Source of the DNA: Saprospiraceae bacterium
GTDB taxonomy: Bacteria > Bacteroidota > Bacteroidia > Chitinophagales > Saprospiraceae
NCBI GenBank assembly: GCA_017987975.1
Contig: JAGNSQ010000002.1
Span: 7,968 to 71,967, forward strand
Direction: 5' to 3'
Length of the DNA stretch: 64,000 bases
The position numbers and the translations under genes are program-made. The notes under the pieces are model-generated. The model did not search any database and was not told the DNA's origin. It saw nothing but the letters and a program-made list of their open reading frames with translations. Numbering within the stretch: the first letter of the stretch is position 1; each line of letters opens with the position of its first letter. Shown here in pieces: positions 35,680 to 43,276 of the stretch.

Positions 35680-38195
35680 TATAATTCTTCTTTTAACAAA
35701 TAGACTGGGAATGAATTTTCACTAGATTCAATTAAGGCAGTTAGGTTATTGGATATAAGAGGTTGGGTGTATAAGCTTTCATACACTTCAAACTTACCTT
35801 TGTTGTACAAATACTGGATGCCATTGTCAGGATCGACGACAACCAGAAATATCCATTTATTGAAAAACCACTGACGGGTAGCAGGATTTGCCAGCAAAAC
35901 TTTATTAACGATTTCAGGTTTTTGCTCTACAATGACCAATAATCGCATTGGGTCATGAATTTCTATCATTTGTTCCGGTAAGCCAGGCCTCAAATCACCA
36001 TCAATGCCGTTGGCTACCCCAAAAAGTCCCATCACATTGTGCGCCAGTTTGGTGCCTGCTCCCAACCGTAAATTATCCATCCTTGAAAAATAGTATTCCA
36101 AATTGATACCCCCACAAACCGGGGCCACTGCATTTAAAATATTGGTAAGGTACTTGCCATCCGGGTCAATCCTATAATCATATGAATTCATAAAAGCGCG
36201 GCGATCCAGAAACAAGCCTCTGCTGAGTGAACGTCTGCCAACAATGCACAAACAGTTGGTGGCATGATTGAGTTCTGGTCTTGGCTCGAACAAGCTAACA
36301 GAGCGCCTTTTAACCTTTTCATGGATTTGTGCCGGAGATTGTTTTGTATTGATTAATTCAAACCTTCTCGACCTCTCTTTCGCATTTAAGTGCAGTGCAG
36401 TTTGAAAGGTTTTTTTATTCTTATCATGTAAGAGTGCCTGAGATTGTGACAGCAATTGTTCATCATAAAATACAATTTCATCTCTTGACGTATCATGCAA
36501 AGCACCCATAAAAAGAGTGGTTTCCGGAATATTTAACCCTCTTTCTGACAACAACTTTCTCACCTCTTTGTGATTGGCCATTTTGCAAATTACTCTGGCA
36601 TTAACTGAGCCCGGTCGACCACTACAGGCACCACAATCGTATCCAGCATAATGGGTATTGTTCACGCTGGTAGAACCATGTCCAACAACATACACCAAGG
36701 GAGCAAAATTATACGTCAGTCCTATACTTTTAAGTAACCCTTCTACTCTGTCGGCCATTTCAACCGGTTTGAATCCAAGCTGCAGATGATCTTCTATTGG
36801 ATTATTTTCATCAAATTCATAACACAAATCTGCTTCTTTATCCATATGCCTGAATGATAAACTTGTGGCGGGGCTTACGGATGGTTTTAGTATATTGGCT
36901 GCCAGTCGCAAAGCAGACCAAAATCCCAATGTCTGGGATATAAGCCAGCCCCAAAGAAAAGAGTGGCTGTGTTTCGTAAAATGCACATCCGTTTTGCGGT
37001 TAACTTTTTGACTAATTTCTTTGACCAGAAATTTAGGTGATAAAGGGGCAGGGCAAACTTTTGTATGAAACTTACCACCTTCCGGCTTAAAATAAAATTC
37101 AACATTAAAGAAACCGGCAGTGCCATAGGTTCTTGAATATTGATCGAGTTGTTCAATGTATCGCCTTAAGGAACACTCTCTATCATCTATACAAAACAAT
37201 GCCTGAAACGAGGACAAATCGGGTCTGTTTTCTGATACCTTTTTCAAGTAATTGAGTCCTCCTAACACCTGGTCAAAGTAAGACCATTCAAATGCCATTT
37301 GCCACAACCTTAAAATTTCCTGAACTTCAGTGTGTTCTGTCTTTTCGAACAAATGTTCTTTTCCAGCAGGCAGGTGATGAACCAAAGGGGCCCAGATAGG
37401 GCCAAATTTGTTATCAAGAGCATCAATTTCAAGCAGCAATTCAAATAAAATCAAGCCTCTTAAACGAATCTTTTTATAACTTATAAGTGTTTCCGGGCTT
37501 TCTTCCACTTTTGCAACCAGGCCTGACCAACCTGGATGCGCAAACTGTTGGTCGAAAAGATAATGTTCATACCATCTTTCATCTCCTACGAGTATTTTCA
37601 AAAGATCTGCAATAGATGTTTCTTGTGCCAACAACAGGTTTCTGGCTCTCTCTGTTTTAAAAATACTTACAAGACCATTCTTTTCAATTTCACGCACTGA
37701 GTCGATAAACCCTTTTTCAGTGTTGGGGAAATGCCTAATGGCAATACCCTGATCTAAATAGCTGCAAAGGATCCTAAAAAGCACCGGATGAATTTCCAAA
37801 TCCAGATCAATACGATATGATTTCTTCCAAAAAGATCTGATCTCACCGATGCGTTGAGTTAATTCAAACTTATAATTACCATTAATCATGGCATTTTTCC
37901 AAAAATCACCATCAGCTACTTTCTCTCTTTGAAGAATCTGGGCAATTACGTCTTCATTGATTCTTCCCTCTTTGAACATCTTTCGATACTCTTCCAATGA
38001 AAAAGTAACCTTGTATCCAAAAATCTGGGAAGCCATTTGAATGCCTTCAAAAAAGTCAGAATCCTGAAAGGCATGCAAAGTATTGTGATGAATAAAGTCC
38101 TTTAAGGGTGCCTGTGAGGGCAAAAAGTGTTTTAATTTGTGCAAAGTATCTTCCTCCGAAAATACAACACCGGGTGCTAATGCATCTCTTACCAT
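35679..38195 (-). CDS. dabA: DabA (DUF2309), carbonic-anhydrase-like subunit of the DAB inorganic-carbon uptake system
   Basis: The 838-residue protein belongs to the DUF2309/DabA family. Zinc-site residues match the published pattern: Cys335 and Asp337 in FCIDDREC, His506 in VVGHGSTS and Cys521 in GYDCGACSG. The spacings (2, 169 and 15) are close to those recalled for Halothiobacillus DabA (C351, D353, H524, C539). No signal peptide or clear membrane helices are seen, fitting a cytoplasmic subunit bound to DabB. It acts in vectorial CO2 hydration to bicarbonate. The gene lies 119 bases downstream of the right-hand small exported gene. Confidence 0.9.
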   Translation of the reverse strand: MVRDALAPGVVFSEEDTLHKLKHFLPSQAPLKDFIHHNTLHAFQDSDFFEGIQMASQIFGYKVTFSLEEYRKMFKEGRINEDVIAQILQREKVADGDFWKNAMINGNYKFELTQRIGEIRSFWKKSYRIDLDLEIHPVLFRILCSYLDQGIAIRHFPNTEKGFIDSVREIEKNGLVSIFKTERARNLLLAQETSIADLLKILVGDERWYEHYLFDQQFAHPGWSGLVAKVEESPETLISYKKIRLRGLILFELLLEIDALDNKFGPIWAPLVHHLPAGKEHLFEKTEHTEVQEILRLWQMAFEWSYFDQVLGGLNYLKKVSENRPDLSSFQALFCIDDRECSLRRYIEQLDQYSRTYGTAGFFNVEFYFKPEGGKFHTKVCPAPLSPKFLVKEISQKVNRKTDVHFTKHSHSFLWGWLISQTLGFWSALRLAANILKPSVSPATSLSFRHMDKEADLCYEFDENNPIEDHLQLGFKPVEMADRVEGLLKSIGLTYNFAPLVYVVGHGSTSVNNTHYAGYDCGACSGRPGSVNARVICKMANHKEVRKLLSERGLNIPETTLFMGALHDTSRDEIVFYDEQLLSQSQALLHDKNKKTFQTALHLNAKERSRRFELINTKQSPAQIHEKVKRRSVSLFEPRPELNHATNCLCIVGRRSLSRGLFLDRRAFMNSYDYRIDPDGKYLTNILNAVAPVCGGINLEYYFSRMDNLRLGAGTKLAHNVMGLFGVANGIDGDLRPGLPEQMIEIHDPMRLLVIVEQKPEIVNKVLLANPATRQWFFNKWIFLVVVDPDNGIQYLYNKGKFEVYESLYTQPLISNNLTALIESSENSFPVYLLKEEL

Positions 38196-38314
38196 AATTT
38201 ATAGCAATAAAAAAAGAATTGAATCCTTTAAAGTAAAAAACGGAAAATCGTAAAATTGTGAAAAAGTCAAACCAGAAACAGCATGACTTAATGTATACTC
38301 AATACGAGCATAAT

Positions 38315-38698
38315 TTATGTGAGAGAGGTACTATCGAATCGCCATTGACAAAAGAGAGTATACAATGGCAATTGCAAAAATTGATCAATAGATAAATAAC
38401 ATCTATGATAATCTGAAAGTGGGATTAAGGTACTTGTAACAACAGATGTTAGCTTACTGTGAGGAAGTTCATCATCTACTGATTCGTCAAGTTCAATATA
38501 TTCACATAATGAAGCAAATGCATCCAGCTTCGTGTTAGGAAAAAGGCAATCAGATCCTTTTTTCAGTAAAATTTCTGAACCTCCTGTAAGAGAACCACCA
38601 TTGGTAAATTCTAAATGGCTCCCGGATGCAGCAGCGCTTTGAATCCCTATTAGTAGAAATAAGAAATATTTAAAAATAATATTTATCAATACCCTCAA
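38315..38698 (-). CDS. Small exported protein heading the dabAB operon
   Basis: The 127-residue protein has an N-terminal signal/anchor (MRVLINIIFKYFLFLLIGIQSAAA). Its mature part carries SLCEYIELDESVDDELPHSK and ends with QLPLYTLFCQWRFDSTSLT. The YIE-acidic-...-PL-LFCQ order is shared with the small protein at 30179-30571. No named domain is recognised. A stop codon lies immediately upstream in frame, so the gene must start at TTG 38698 or later; there is no ATG near the signal peptide. A complete -33/-7 promoter lies just upstream, supporting real expression. The two small genes bracket the dabAB/SulP locus, suggesting a shared envelope role. Confidence 0.6.
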   Translation of the reverse strand: MRVLINIIFKYFLFLLIGIQSAAASGSHLEFTNGGSLTGGSEILLKKGSDCLFPNTKLDAFASLCEYIELDESVDDELPHSKLTSVVTSTLIPLSDYHRCYLSIDQFLQLPLYTLFCQWRFDSTSLT

Positions 38699-38717
38699 CT
38701 AATGAAATTTCATTGGG

Positions 38718-38746
38718 CAAATGTAATTAAATTTAAATATATCAAA
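38718..38746 (-). promoter_or_regulatory. Promoter of the small exported gene/dabAB (TTTG-N17-TACATTTG)
   Basis: On the minus strand TTTG (38746-38743) precedes TACATTTG (38725-38718) by 17 bases, an exact fit to the Bacteroidota -33/-7 pattern. The -7 box ends 19 bases before TTG 38698. The surrounding 38699-38830 gap is very A/T-rich with nothing else called. Confidence 0.7.
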
Positions 38747-38863
38747 ATAATATTTTGTAGTAAAAAAACTTAACCAACTGTTAATAATTCAAAAATCGCA
38801 TAAGGGTCAAAACAAAATTTTGCTTCACTCATGCCATTTTGTTTGGAAAAAAAGAAAAAAAAA

Positions 38864-38885
38864 GGCGCTGATTGGAGTCAGCGCC
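38864..38885 (-). terminator. Intrinsic terminator after mscL
   Basis: GGCGCTGA (38864-38871) and TCAGCGCC (38878-38885) form a perfect 8-bp stem with a 6-base loop. On the minus strand a T-rich run follows (the A-run at 38850-38863), 8 bases past the mscL stop. T's on the other side make it potentially bidirectional. Confidence 0.88.
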
Positions 38886-38892
38886 TTTTTTA

Positions 38893-39291
38893 TTACTTTT
38901 TCAATAAATCTCGAATCTCCGTCAAAAGATCAATATCACTGGGACCGGCCGGAGGTGCTTCTGCAGGCTTCCTGGCGGCATTCATTGCTTTAACCACAAT
39001 AAATAAAACAGCACCTATGGTAACCAAACTAATAATGGATGTAATCCAACGACCATAAAAGATGGCCACTTCTGGTTTGATTTCTTTACCATCGGCACCC
39101 ATTTCTGCGGCAGCCAAGACCATTTTCATGTGTGAAAAGTCTATACCTCCGGATAAGTATCCTACTATGGGCATCGCAATGTCAGCCACAAAGCCATTAA
39201 CTACAGCGCCAACCGCTCCAGCTAAAATAACACCAACGGCAAAGTCGATAACATTGCCAGTCATGATAAATTTTTTAAATTCTTTCCACAT
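38893..39291 (-). CDS. mscL: Large-conductance mechanosensitive channel
   Basis: The 132-residue inner-membrane channel opens under hypo-osmotic stress. The amphipathic N-terminal helix MWKEFKKFIMTGNVIDFAVGVI runs into TM1 with the conserved GVILAGAVGAVVNGFVADIAMP. A short periplasmic loop precedes TM2 (ISLVTIGAVLFIVVKAMN). The C-terminal bundle LLTEIRDLLKK is present. Monocistronic appearance: the preceding gene is 46 bases away and a strong terminator follows. Confidence 0.96.
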   Translation of the reverse strand: MWKEFKKFIMTGNVIDFAVGVILAGAVGAVVNGFVADIAMPIVGYLSGGIDFSHMKMVLAAAEMGADGKEIKPEVAIFYGRWITSIISLVTIGAVLFIVVKAMNAARKPAEAPPAGPSDIDLLTEIRDLLKK

Positions 39292-39337
39292 GGTTTATGA
39301 TTTAATTATTAAAAGTGAAAGCTAATATATTAAAAAA

Positions 39338-40534
39338 TTACCATTTAATACTCACTTCAAATTTATCCGTATTGTCGGTTGGAGTAACAGTGACCTTGTC
39401 TATTTGCAAAAAGTAGTATCTGTCTTCCTTTTTTACAACAAAAATATCATTGACCAATACTTTATTGGGAGTAGGTCCACTTACAGGGCTACCCAGATTC
39501 CAGTAATTGAGAATTTGTTCCTTTACGTAGATATCGGAAATATCTATGACCTGAATTACACGTCTTAGCTCAGCAGATCCTGCGGCAGAAATCTTTTGTT
39601 TCCAATTGTTTGCCAAAGGTAAGGCGGCATCAATGCCTTCGTCTTTTATCTCGGCTTCAGCATCGTCACTACCGGTACTGATGCCCATATCCAGATCAAG
39701 TCCCCCGGTACCTTGCGGGCCTGCTGCATTTAAAAGAACACCGGTAGCAACAAAATCCAGTTTAGTTCCCACATAGGCAACCACATCATATTCCGTAAAG
39801 CCACCTAAGGTGTCAGTAAACGTAAATGTATATTGCCATTTTCCTATAGTAGCCGGCAAAACCACAGAAACTACATTACTTACAAATCCATCTATTTTAT
39901 TTGAAGGTAAAAATTCAGGATTGCTAAAAAAAGGAATACCATCAAATTTCAAGCGGGAAACATCTGTAATGATCACCCCATTTTCTTTTACCGAAATTGT
40001 GCTTAAAGGGGCAGATCCTGTTGTTACAGAAAATCTAAAACCATAATCAGTACCAGGTGCAACTGCGTTAACCGGATTGACAGCACTGTAACCTATAACA
40101 GGTCCTTGCTTGGTTGCCTTAATCATTCGTGATACAGATACCCGATTCCCATCATTGTCAATCAATGTAATGGTGATTTTTGTGACGATGTCTGCATAAA
40201 GAGTGCGCAACCTTACTTCCGCTGTGAACCCCTGGCGGTCATTGGTCAGTAATAAGATGGGATTTGCGGCTACTGCAGTGCCTTTGAACCTTATTCTGTC
40301 AAAAGAAACCTTTACGTCATTCTCAAATACCTCAATGCCATTAAGCTCAGCACTGCCCTTAATTCCACTAATATTGATGCTGGCAAATTGATTGGCGACC
40401 GCTTTTAAAGTATCATTGGCAGCTGTTGTAGTCGTCAGGTTGGGATCCATTTGCACTATTGGCTCATCCCCACATGCTGACAGGAAAAGAGTAAAACAGA
40501 TAATGACAATCGAAAAAGAAAACAAGGGTTTCAT
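39338..40534 (-). CDS. Hypothetical lipoprotein with internal beta-domain repeat
   Basis: The product has 398 residues. The signal MKPLFSFSIVIICFTLFLSAC ends in a lipobox. Two similar modules follow, each with SVKENGVIITDVSRLKFDG- or ELNGIEVFENDVKVSFDRIRF-like strands and then a YTFTFTDTLGG- or ITITLIDNDGN-like strand, suggesting two Ig-like beta-sandwich domains. The C-terminal 130 residues (DLDMGISTGSDDAEAEIKDEG ... DRYYFLQIDKV) are different and may bind an external ligand. No family name can be given. It lies 54 bases downstream of the DUF5606 gene. Confidence 0.72.
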   Translation of the reverse strand: MKPLFSFSIVIICFTLFLSACGDEPIVQMDPNLTTTTAANDTLKAVANQFASINISGIKGSAELNGIEVFENDVKVSFDRIRFKGTAVAANPILLLTNDRQGFTAEVRLRTLYADIVTKITITLIDNDGNRVSVSRMIKATKQGPVIGYSAVNPVNAVAPGTDYGFRFSVTTGSAPLSTISVKENGVIITDVSRLKFDGIPFFSNPEFLPSNKIDGFVSNVVSVVLPATIGKWQYTFTFTDTLGGFTEYDVVAYVGTKLDFVATGVLLNAAGPQGTGGLDLDMGISTGSDDAEAEIKDEGIDAALPLANNWKQKISAAGSAELRRVIQVIDISDIYVKEQILNYWNLGSPVSGPTPNKVLVNDIFVVKKEDRYYFLQIDKVTVTPTDNTDKFEVSIKW

Positions 40535-40588
40535 AGATGGATTTTTTAGTTGATACTTCTATAACGTATTTCGCTTCAATTTAGGGTG

Positions 40589-40996
40589 TTATTCTTCCTC
40601 ATCTTCTTCCTTTGCCGTAAGGAAGCCAATATCGTTGAGGTTGTTAAACCACTTGATTACTTTTTTCACATCTCCCGGATAAACCCTGTCTTTATCATAG
40701 TCAGGCAAAATATTGGCAAAATAAGACATTAACTCAGGGCCTGAAGATTTTACAGAAATTGGGGGCAGATCTGCCATTTTATCCATCATAATCTGAAAGA
40801 TATCTTTGAGATCAACGGTATCTTTCATGGTGTAAATACCAACCGTTTCCAAAGGCGTAAACTGGTGGGTACGCACCGAAAAGAAAGAGGATTTACCGGA
40901 TACCGGGTCTTTAAGAATTAAGCCATTGTTACGAGATGAAACAAGGGTCATTAAACCCGGATGACCGCTTACGGCTACTACATTTTTTAACTTCAT
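40589..40996 (-). CDS. DUF5606-family protein
   Basis: The 135-residue cytoplasmic protein is of a Bacteroidota-restricted type: MKLKNVVAVSGHPGLMTLVSSRNNGLILKD opens a beta-rich module, then SVRTHQFTPLETVGIYT, and a helical C-terminus ends in an acidic tail KEEDEEE. The function is unknown. The ATG at 40996 is preferred to upstream in-frame codons (to 41050) because the family begins with MKLK-like residues. Confidence 0.8.
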   Translation of the reverse strand: MKLKNVVAVSGHPGLMTLVSSRNNGLILKDPVSGKSSFFSVRTHQFTPLETVGIYTMKDTVDLKDIFQIMMDKMADLPPISVKSSGPELMSYFANILPDYDKDRVYPGDVKKVIKWFNNLNDIGFLTAKEEDEEE

Positions 40997-41047
40997 GGTT
41001 TTGCTGTGCTTTCTGAGGAAGATTGGTAAAAATTTATTTTGAGGCCG

Positions 41048-41055
41048 CAAAGATA
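41048..41055 (-). promoter_or_regulatory. -7 promoter box (TATCTTTG) upstream of the DUF5606 gene
   Basis: The minus strand reads TATCTTTGCGGCCTCAAAAT from 41055. The box fits TAnnTTTG, and the bases after it match those after the ychF box (52148). It lies 51 bases before the chosen ATG. Confidence 0.5.
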
Positions 41056-41141
41056 TTTACCCTGTATTGAATATCAATCAAATCTATTGGCTAAATGTTA
41101 TTAAAAGACAACAAATAACGCAATTCATTAAAAATCAACAT

Positions 41142-42458
41142 CTAAACCTTTGCAATTCTGACCGAGAGTTTTTTAATTTTGTGATTACCTTCAGAAATTA
41201 AGGTACATGCCTCTTCTTTAAGAGCTATGAGTGCCTGGTGTTCGCCCAAATCAATTGATCCAATTTGACCTGCTTCTATCTGACAGCTTTGGGTTAGAAA
41301 ACCGACAATATCTGACTTGCTTATTTTATCCTTCCTACCTTTATTGATTTGCCAGGTTGTCATGGATTCTGCAATTTCCAAATTTTTCTCCAACGAAGGA
41401 AAATATTCAGCGGGAATGGGTGAAAGAAAACCAGGTAGGTCTTCTCCTTCAAATCTGATAAAGTAGATATCACCATCACTGCCCATCCTGCCTGTTCTCC
41501 CATTTCTGTGTACCATTTCTTCTGCTTTGTGCGGAAAATGGTAGTGAACTACAAAACGGGCCAACGGAATATCCAGTCCCCTTGCTGCCAGATCCGTTGC
41601 CACTAAAATATTGACGGTGCCATTCCTAAACTTTGAAATTACGGTCTCCCGTTCAAATTGATCGAGGCCCCCATGAAAAACAGCTGCATTAAAATGTGCC
41701 CTTTGTAAAGAATCACCTACTCTGTCGGCCGATTCTTTGTGATTGACAAATACGATTACTTTTTGTCCCCCAATGTCGTTCAACAGATGACTAACTATTT
41801 CCAGCTTGTCCTTTGAAGTAGAATTGACCATCCATGTCTTCACCCTTCCTCTTTTCTCGAGGGTATCAAACTCAAAATTTTGCCAGTCAGTTCTTTTTTC
41901 AAGCAAGGGAAGCTGACTGTCTTTGGTAGCTGATGTCAATACCACTTGATTTTGTTCGGATGTAAATGCATCTATGAGTGCTTTCATTTCTTCTTTAAAA
42001 CCGATCTCAAGAGATTTATCATATTCATCCAGGACAACAGTGGCGAAAACCCCATTTAACACGGAATTTCTATGGTGATCACTCAATCTACCCGGGGTTC
42101 CTATAATAAGGTCGGGATTTCGCTGCATGGCTAAAATTTCACGGTGTCTGTTGTTACCTCCATAACTCAAAACCACCGATAGTCCGGAACCCAGATTTCT
42201 GGCTACCTGTGCGGTTTGGATGGCAAGTTCGCGTGTAGGCACGATGATGAGTGCTCTCTGTTTTTGTTGGCTGATACGCAAAACCAAGGGAAGTAAAAAA
42301 GCCAATGTCTTCCCAGAACCTGTTGGTGCCGTAAGCCAGACATCCTCGCCCGAGAATAGCGGATCAAAAACTTTTTGCTGCATTCCCGTCAAAGAGCTAT
42401 GTCCCAGCTTTGTCAGGAGTCGGTCAATTTCGTTTTTATATTGGTCGTAGTGAGACAA
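41142..42458 (-). CDS. DEAD-box RNA helicase with DbpA-type RNA-binding tail
   Basis: The 438-residue ATP-dependent RNA helicase has motif I APTGSGKTL, motif Ia PTRELA, TPGR, motif II DEYD (instead of DEAD), motif III TSAT and motif VI HRNGRTGRMG. The last 70 residues (KISKSDIVGFLTQSC ... KIKKLSVRI) resemble the DbpA C-terminal domain that binds 23S rRNA hairpin 92, which suggests a role in large-subunit assembly. The family link is by eye. The gene lies 15 bases downstream of mqnB, so both are probably co-transcribed. Confidence 0.9.
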   Translation of the reverse strand: MSHYDQYKNEIDRLLTKLGHSSLTGMQQKVFDPLFSGEDVWLTAPTGSGKTLAFLLPLVLRISQQKQRALIIVPTRELAIQTAQVARNLGSGLSVVLSYGGNNRHREILAMQRNPDLIIGTPGRLSDHHRNSVLNGVFATVVLDEYDKSLEIGFKEEMKALIDAFTSEQNQVVLTSATKDSQLPLLEKRTDWQNFEFDTLEKRGRVKTWMVNSTSKDKLEIVSHLLNDIGGQKVIVFVNHKESADRVGDSLQRAHFNAAVFHGGLDQFERETVISKFRNGTVNILVATDLAARGLDIPLARFVVHYHFPHKAEEMVHRNGRTGRMGSDGDIYFIRFEGEDLPGFLSPIPAEYFPSLEKNLEIAESMTTWQINKGRKDKISKSDIVGFLTQSCQIEAGQIGSIDLGEHQALIALKEEACTLISEGNHKIKKLSVRIAKV

Positions 42459-42473
42459 ATTGAATATGCAATT

Positions 42474-43145
42474 TTATTTTTGTTGAATAAGACGAATCAC
42501 TTCATCATTTAAATTATCGATGGCCTTGGCTAATTCCCATGCAGCCCTGTTTCTGGGTTCTACTTTGTTGGAGATTGCTCTGATTTGCAGGCACCTTTTA
42601 TCCATTTGTCGACAGGCATAAAAAAAGGCCGCTCCTTCCATACTTTCAATATCCGCATTGTATTTTTTTACAATTCGGTCAATCGAATCTGCATATCCAT
42701 GCACTTTGTTGACAGTTATTGACCGGACTTCTTTCAAGCCAGTTTTTAATACCTGCTTACCCGGCTTTAACCACCCATCTTCGAAGGGGTAGCCGTCTTT
42801 TTCACATAGATCCATTTCATACACATCTGTGAAACTGCCATCGGCTTCTTCGACCCCCAGATCTGCAAAACGATCAGAAACCACTTCTACAACAGCACCT
42901 AAGGCCAAATCTGACTTAAAACTGCCTGCCACCCCGATCTGAATAGCAAGGTCAACTTCTTTTATGAATTCACTTCTTGCTAAAGCCAATGCTGTATTGA
43001 CCATGCCAACTCCGGTTACCAGCGGATGAATGGTATGTTGATTGTATTCAAAATGAAAGAAAGAATGCCGCACAGCATTTTCCTCCAAAAATTGAAGGAG
43101 GGGGGCCATTTCATAGGTAGTGGCGCTCACCATAAGCAACCGCAT
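42474..43145 (-). CDS. mqnB: Futalosine hydrolase
   Basis: The 223-residue nucleosidase releases hypoxanthine from futalosine in the alternative menaquinone pathway. It has the purine-nucleoside phosphorylase/MTA nucleosidase fold: GVGMVNTALALARSE, QIGVAGSFKSDLALGAVV and the substrate site ADIESMEGAAFFYAC, with a final AISNKVEPRNRAAW. Its presence indicates that the organism makes menaquinone by the futalosine route, consistent with the type B SDH and complex I in this window. Other mqn genes are not here. Confidence 0.85.
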   Translation of the reverse strand: MRLLMVSATTYEMAPLLQFLEENAVRHSFFHFEYNQHTIHPLVTGVGMVNTALALARSEFIKEVDLAIQIGVAGSFKSDLALGAVVEVVSDRFADLGVEEADGSFTDVYEMDLCEKDGYPFEDGWLKPGKQVLKTGLKEVRSITVNKVHGYADSIDRIVKKYNADIESMEGAAFFYACRQMDKRCLQIRAISNKVEPRNRAAWELAKAIDNLNDEVIRLIQQK

Positions 43146-43236
43146 ATCAAAAAGTTTTGAGCAAGATAGGAAATAGTTTTATACTTTATTAACAAAATAA
43201 TATTCCGTTTAGGAGTTAAGTCAATGCCGCATACCG

Positions 43237-43244
43237 TATTTTTG
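43237..43244 (+). promoter_or_regulatory. -7 promoter box upstream of the ABC-F gene
   Basis: TATTTTTG matches TAnnTTTG and ends 32 bases before ATG 43277. It lies in the 131-base divergent gap with mqnB; no clear minus-strand box is seen there. Confidence 0.45.
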
Positions 43245-43276
43245 TCACTTGATTTTGAATTTCAAAAAATTATTAC

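Noticed and set aside
30179-38698. A carboxysome or CO2-fixation gene cluster
   Set aside because: No RuBisCO, shell protein or phosphoribulokinase genes are seen; only uptake genes are present.
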